The notes under the pieces were generated by a model that saw only the letters and a list, made by a program, of their open reading frames with translations, did not search any database and was not told where the DNA came from. Shown here piece by piece: positions 6,300 through 8,230 of a stretch of 8,230 bases of DNA. Source of the stretch: SIG710 sp045651985 (GTDB taxonomy: Bacteria; Bacillota; Clostridia; Oscillospirales; CAG-272); the NCBI GenBank assembly GCA_045651985.1, contig JAZRTK010000038.1, forward strand, positions 1 to 8,230. Direction: 5' to 3'. The position numbers and the translations under genes are program-made. The stretch's first letter is position 1. Every line of letters begins with the position of its first letter.

Positions 6300-7568
6300 T
6301 TATTCTCCGTCATTTGTTTTGTGTAATTTTTCAAGCTCCTCACGCATAAATACTATACATTCGGAAATGTCGGAAACACCGTTTGCAACATCCTGAGCAA
6401 ATGCCGCGCAAGTGGGCGAGCCGCACGAACCGCAGTCGATGCCCGGCAGCATTTTCTTCAGCCTTTCCCTTTCCTGCATGATCTTGATCGCATCGCCAAA
6501 TCCGCTTCCCAAGGTCACGGGTATGTATTCAAGCTTCTGCTTTTCCCGAACGTCCTCGGGCACGTCCTCGCCCTCCGGCGCATGATTTCCCGAAACAGGA
6601 AGGTACCGCCGCAGGTTACTTATCCTTGCCTTTGCGATATAGGGATTAACTACCGTCATTACTCCGCCGACGCAACCGCCGGGACAAGCGTTAAGCTCAA
6701 CGAATTCAAGCTCGGGAAATGAGCCGTTATCAATTTCCTCAAGAACTCTTACTACGTTTTCGATTCCGTCTGCCGCCAGGTACTTTTCGTTGAAGATAGC
6801 CGTGGCTTCCCCGCCCGTGCTTGCCCAGCCAAGACCGATCATGCCGGTTTTGGAGACGGGGGCTTCCCCGATCTCGGGCTTCATTACGTTCAGCAACTCA
6901 AAGTAAATATCGGACATGGATACTACGTAGTCAACATATGACTTGTTTTCTCCCGTCTTGTTTTTTACGTAGCTGACCTTTGCGGGACAGGGGGAAATGA
7001 AAACTGTGCAGATATCGTCTTCTTTAAGTTCGGGGTGTTTTTTCAGTGCCTGCTCCTTTGCTTCCTTTGCCGCAAGCTCCATGGGGGGCAGCAAAGTAAG
7101 CAACTTGTCTGCAAGCAGAGGGTAACGCAAGGACAGAAGTCTTGCGACCACGGGACAAGCCGAGGAAATGACGGGTTTTTCAACCTTTTTAATTTCGCGT
7201 CTCGTGTAGTCGGAAACTATCTCTGCCGCGCGGGCGACTTCGTAAACGTCGTCGAACCCATAATCAAGAAGACCCTTGAGAACATAGTCGATATCCTCAA
7301 GATTTGAGAATTGACCGTAAAGGGAGGGGGCGGGCAAAGCGATCCTGAACTTATCCTTCGGAATCTCCGAAAGCTTATCCGAAACCGCTTTTTTTGCGTG
7401 ATGAGGGCATACTCTTATACACTCGCCGCAATCAATACATCTTGCGGAGTCTATAACCGCGTGCTTGTTCCTGATTCTTATTGCCTCGGTTGAGCAATGC
7501 TTTAAGCAATGGGTACAGCCAAGGCACTTATCGGGATTTAGCGACACGGAATGTTTGTAGCTTCCCAT
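6300..7568 (-). CDS. Sensory-type [FeFe]-hydrogenase-like H-cluster protein with C-terminal Fe-S domain
   Basis: A 422-residue iron-sulfur protein. Order: two ferredoxin [4Fe-4S] motifs (C15/C18/C21/C25 and C44/C47/C50/C54); an H-cluster domain; and a C-terminal four-Cys motif DCGSCGSPTCAAFA with a later Cys (C379, C382, C387, C404) typical of the Fes [4Fe-4S] domain. Four H-cluster Cys are kept: C138 in SSACPVV, C194 in SPCPAK, C295 and C299 in ELNACPGGC. Residues around the active site differ from catalytic enzymes: Ala137 replaces the proton-relay Cys, Ser192 and Asn293 replace the two conserved Met. These changes match the putative sensory hydrogenases (HydS-like, groups C/D), which bind an H-cluster but turn over slowly. 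Unlike PAS-containing HydS it has no PAS domain, so it must signal through partners. ATG with AAGGCGG upstream; a 14-base gap follows the RsbW-like gene. Likely H2/redox sensor; the sensing role is inferred. Confidence 0.88.
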   Translation of the reverse strand: MGSYKHSVSLNPDKCLGCTHCLKHCSTEAIRIRNKHAVIDSARCIDCGECIRVCPHHAKKAVSDKLSEIPKDKFRIALPAPSLYGQFSNLEDIDYVLKGLLDYGFDDVYEVARAAEIVSDYTRREIKKVEKPVISSACPVVARLLSLRYPLLADKLLTLLPPMELAAKEAKEQALKKHPELKEDDICTVFISPCPAKVSYVKNKTGENKSYVDYVVSMSDIYFELLNVMKPEIGEAPVSKTGMIGLGWASTGGEATAIFNEKYLAADGIENVVRVLEEIDNGSFPELEFVELNACPGGCVGGVMTVVNPYIAKARISNLRRYLPVSGNHAPEGEDVPEDVREKQKLEYIPVTLGSGFGDAIKIMQERERLKKMLPGIDCGSCGSPTCAAFAQDVANGVSDISECIVFMREELEKLHKTNDGE

Positions 7569-7582
7569 TATATCACCGCCTT

Positions 7583-8005
7583 TTATAACTTTACAGTCAT
7601 TGTGATCTTGGTTCCTTCCCCGAAAACAGAGTCGATTACCATAGTGTCGGTGTTCTTTTTCATGTTAGGCAGTCCCATGCCTGCACCGAAGCCGAGAGAA
7701 CGGATGTTTTCGGGAGCCGTTGAAAAGCCCTCCTTCATCGCAAGCTCAACATCGGGAATGCCGGGACCTTTATCCTCAAGAACGATTTCAATTTTTTCGG
7801 GGTAGACCGTCACGGTGGCGACACCGCCGCCCGCGTGGATCACCATATTTATCTCGCCCTCGTACATTGCTATCGCCACGCGCCGAACAATGTCAGGGTG
7901 GACACCAAGCATACGGAGATTCTTTTTGGTCTGTACAGAAGCTTCCCCTGCCGACGTAAAATTATCTCCGTCAACGTCGAAGGTCAGTTTAAGCAGCTCA
8001 CTCAT
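7583..8005 (-). CDS. RsbW/RsbT-like ATP-binding protein (anti-sigma-type serine kinase fold)
   Basis: A 140-residue single HATPase_c domain of the anti-sigma regulatory factor class. Motifs: N-box AMYEGEINMVIHA with E49 and N53, G1 box EDKGPGI (77-83) and G2 box GFGAGMGLPNMKK (105-117). The short length, the Glu-x3-Asn-x3-His N-box and the lack of a sensor or phospho-His domain fit RsbW/RsbT/SpoIIAB-like proteins, which phosphorylate a STAS antagonist or bind a partner. No STAS or sigma factor gene is in the window, so its target is unknown. The ATG is preceded by AGGGA at about 10 bases and starts 2 bases after the TGA of the upstream DRTGG gene. It lies directly upstream of the H-cluster protein, a likely partner. 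Family assignment is strong; whether it is a kinase or only a switch is not decided by sequence. Confidence 0.88.
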   Translation of the reverse strand: MSELLKLTFDVDGDNFTSAGEASVQTKKNLRMLGVHPDIVRRVAIAMYEGEINMVIHAGGGVATVTVYPEKIEIVLEDKGPGIPDVELAMKEGFSTAPENIRSLGFGAGMGLPNMKKNTDTMVIDSVFGEGTKITMTVKL

Positions 8006-8007
8006 AA

Positions 8008-8230
8008 TCAGTCTTCCCTGACGGACAGATTATTGAGTCCGCTGGAATAAAGCAGGCCGCAAGCCTCGTACATACGCTTTTTCGAGGTCAGAACGACTAT
8101 GCCGCATTCCTCGGCGAGCGCAATCATATCGGGGGTGGGCTGCTTTGAGCGCACGAACACAACGCAACGCATGTCCATCATCTCGGCAGTCCTGATGACC
8201 TGCGAGTTCACAAGACCTGTGAGAAGAACC
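8008..8230 (-). CDS. DRTGG-domain protein (first copy), C-terminal part
   Basis: The minus-strand frame is open to the window edge, leaving the last 73 residues before a TGA; the beginning lies outside. A GTG at 8211 is probably an internal Val, since the frame continues and the domain is incomplete there. The visible part has the pattern of the C-terminal half of DRTGG proteins: LLTGLVNSQVIRTAEM, then CVVFVRSKQPTPDMIALAEE, GIVVLTSKKRMYEACGLLY and a short charged tail. It resembles, but is not a close copy of, the second DRTGG protein at 5970-6296. It is 2 bases from the RsbW-like gene and is the first visible member of the operon, so the operon start and its promoter are outside the window. 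Assignment rests on half a domain plus context. Confidence 0.7.
   Translation of the reverse strand, partial: VLLTGLVNSQVIRTAEMMDMRCVVFVRSKQPTPDMIALAEECGIVVLTSKKRMYEACGLLYSSGLNNLSVRED

Noticed and set aside
6300..7568. A second catalytic hydrogenase
   Set aside because: The Cys ligands are kept, but the proton-relay Cys and both active-site Met are replaced, which fits a sensory type better than a catalytic one.
8209..8211. GTG start giving a complete 67-residue protein at the right edge
   Set aside because: The frame remains open beyond it to 8230 and the DRTGG domain would be cut in half, so it is treated as a partial gene.

Overview
The window looks like chromosomal DNA from an anaerobic, probably endospore-forming clostridial Firmicute. 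The reasons are a SpoIIP sporulation hydrolase, a ferredoxin/NADH-type [FeFe] hydrogenase, AGGAGG-type ribosome binding sites and moderate GC content. The Oscillospirales (Ruminococcaceae) are a plausible home, but nothing here fixes the family.

Layout. The 3' part of spoIIP occupies bases 1-660 on the + strand. It converges, across a perfect 13-bp hairpin (663-692) that can serve as terminator for both strands, on one long minus-strand gene cluster that fills 702-8230. In transcription order the cluster is: a DRTGG-domain gene (8230-8008, cut by the window edge), an RsbW/RsbT-like ATP-binding protein (8005-7583), a sensory-type H-cluster protein (7568-6300), a second DRTGG protein (6296-5970), a PHP-domain phosphoesterase (5973-5242), a short GHKL ATPase (5245-4706), a thioredoxin-like [2Fe-2S] protein (4663-4292), the NuoF-like subunit hydB (4276-2465) and the catalytic [FeFe] hydrogenase hydA (2447-702). 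Gaps are very short or the genes overlap by ATGA, so the block reads as one operon. The only sizeable gap is 42 AT-rich bases at 4664-4705, between the regulatory half and the catalytic half.

How it probably works. HydA and HydB form the core of a soluble hydrogenase that, by analogy with characterised HydABC enzymes, couples NADH and reduced ferredoxin to H2 in an electron-bifurcating or confurcating reaction. The upstream half looks like a dedicated sensing and signalling module. An H-cluster protein with altered active-site surroundings could sense H2 or redox state, and two stand-alone GHKL ATPases, a PHP phosphoesterase and two DRTGG proteins could relay or modulate the signal. This gene set recurs next to clostridial hydrogenases as far as I recall, but its signalling chemistry is, to my knowledge, not worked out. 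It is the best candidate here for an undescribed system.

Points to check: no full-length NuoE/HydC gene is present where one is often found; HydA has Ser and Ile at two H-cluster positions that are normally Cys and Met; the [2Fe-2S] protein has only three of the usual four cysteines; and hydA-hydB-[2Fe-2S] use a visibly restricted codon set. No stretch above 300 bases lacks a gene. No tRNA, rRNA, CRISPR array, insertion sequence or riboswitch was seen.
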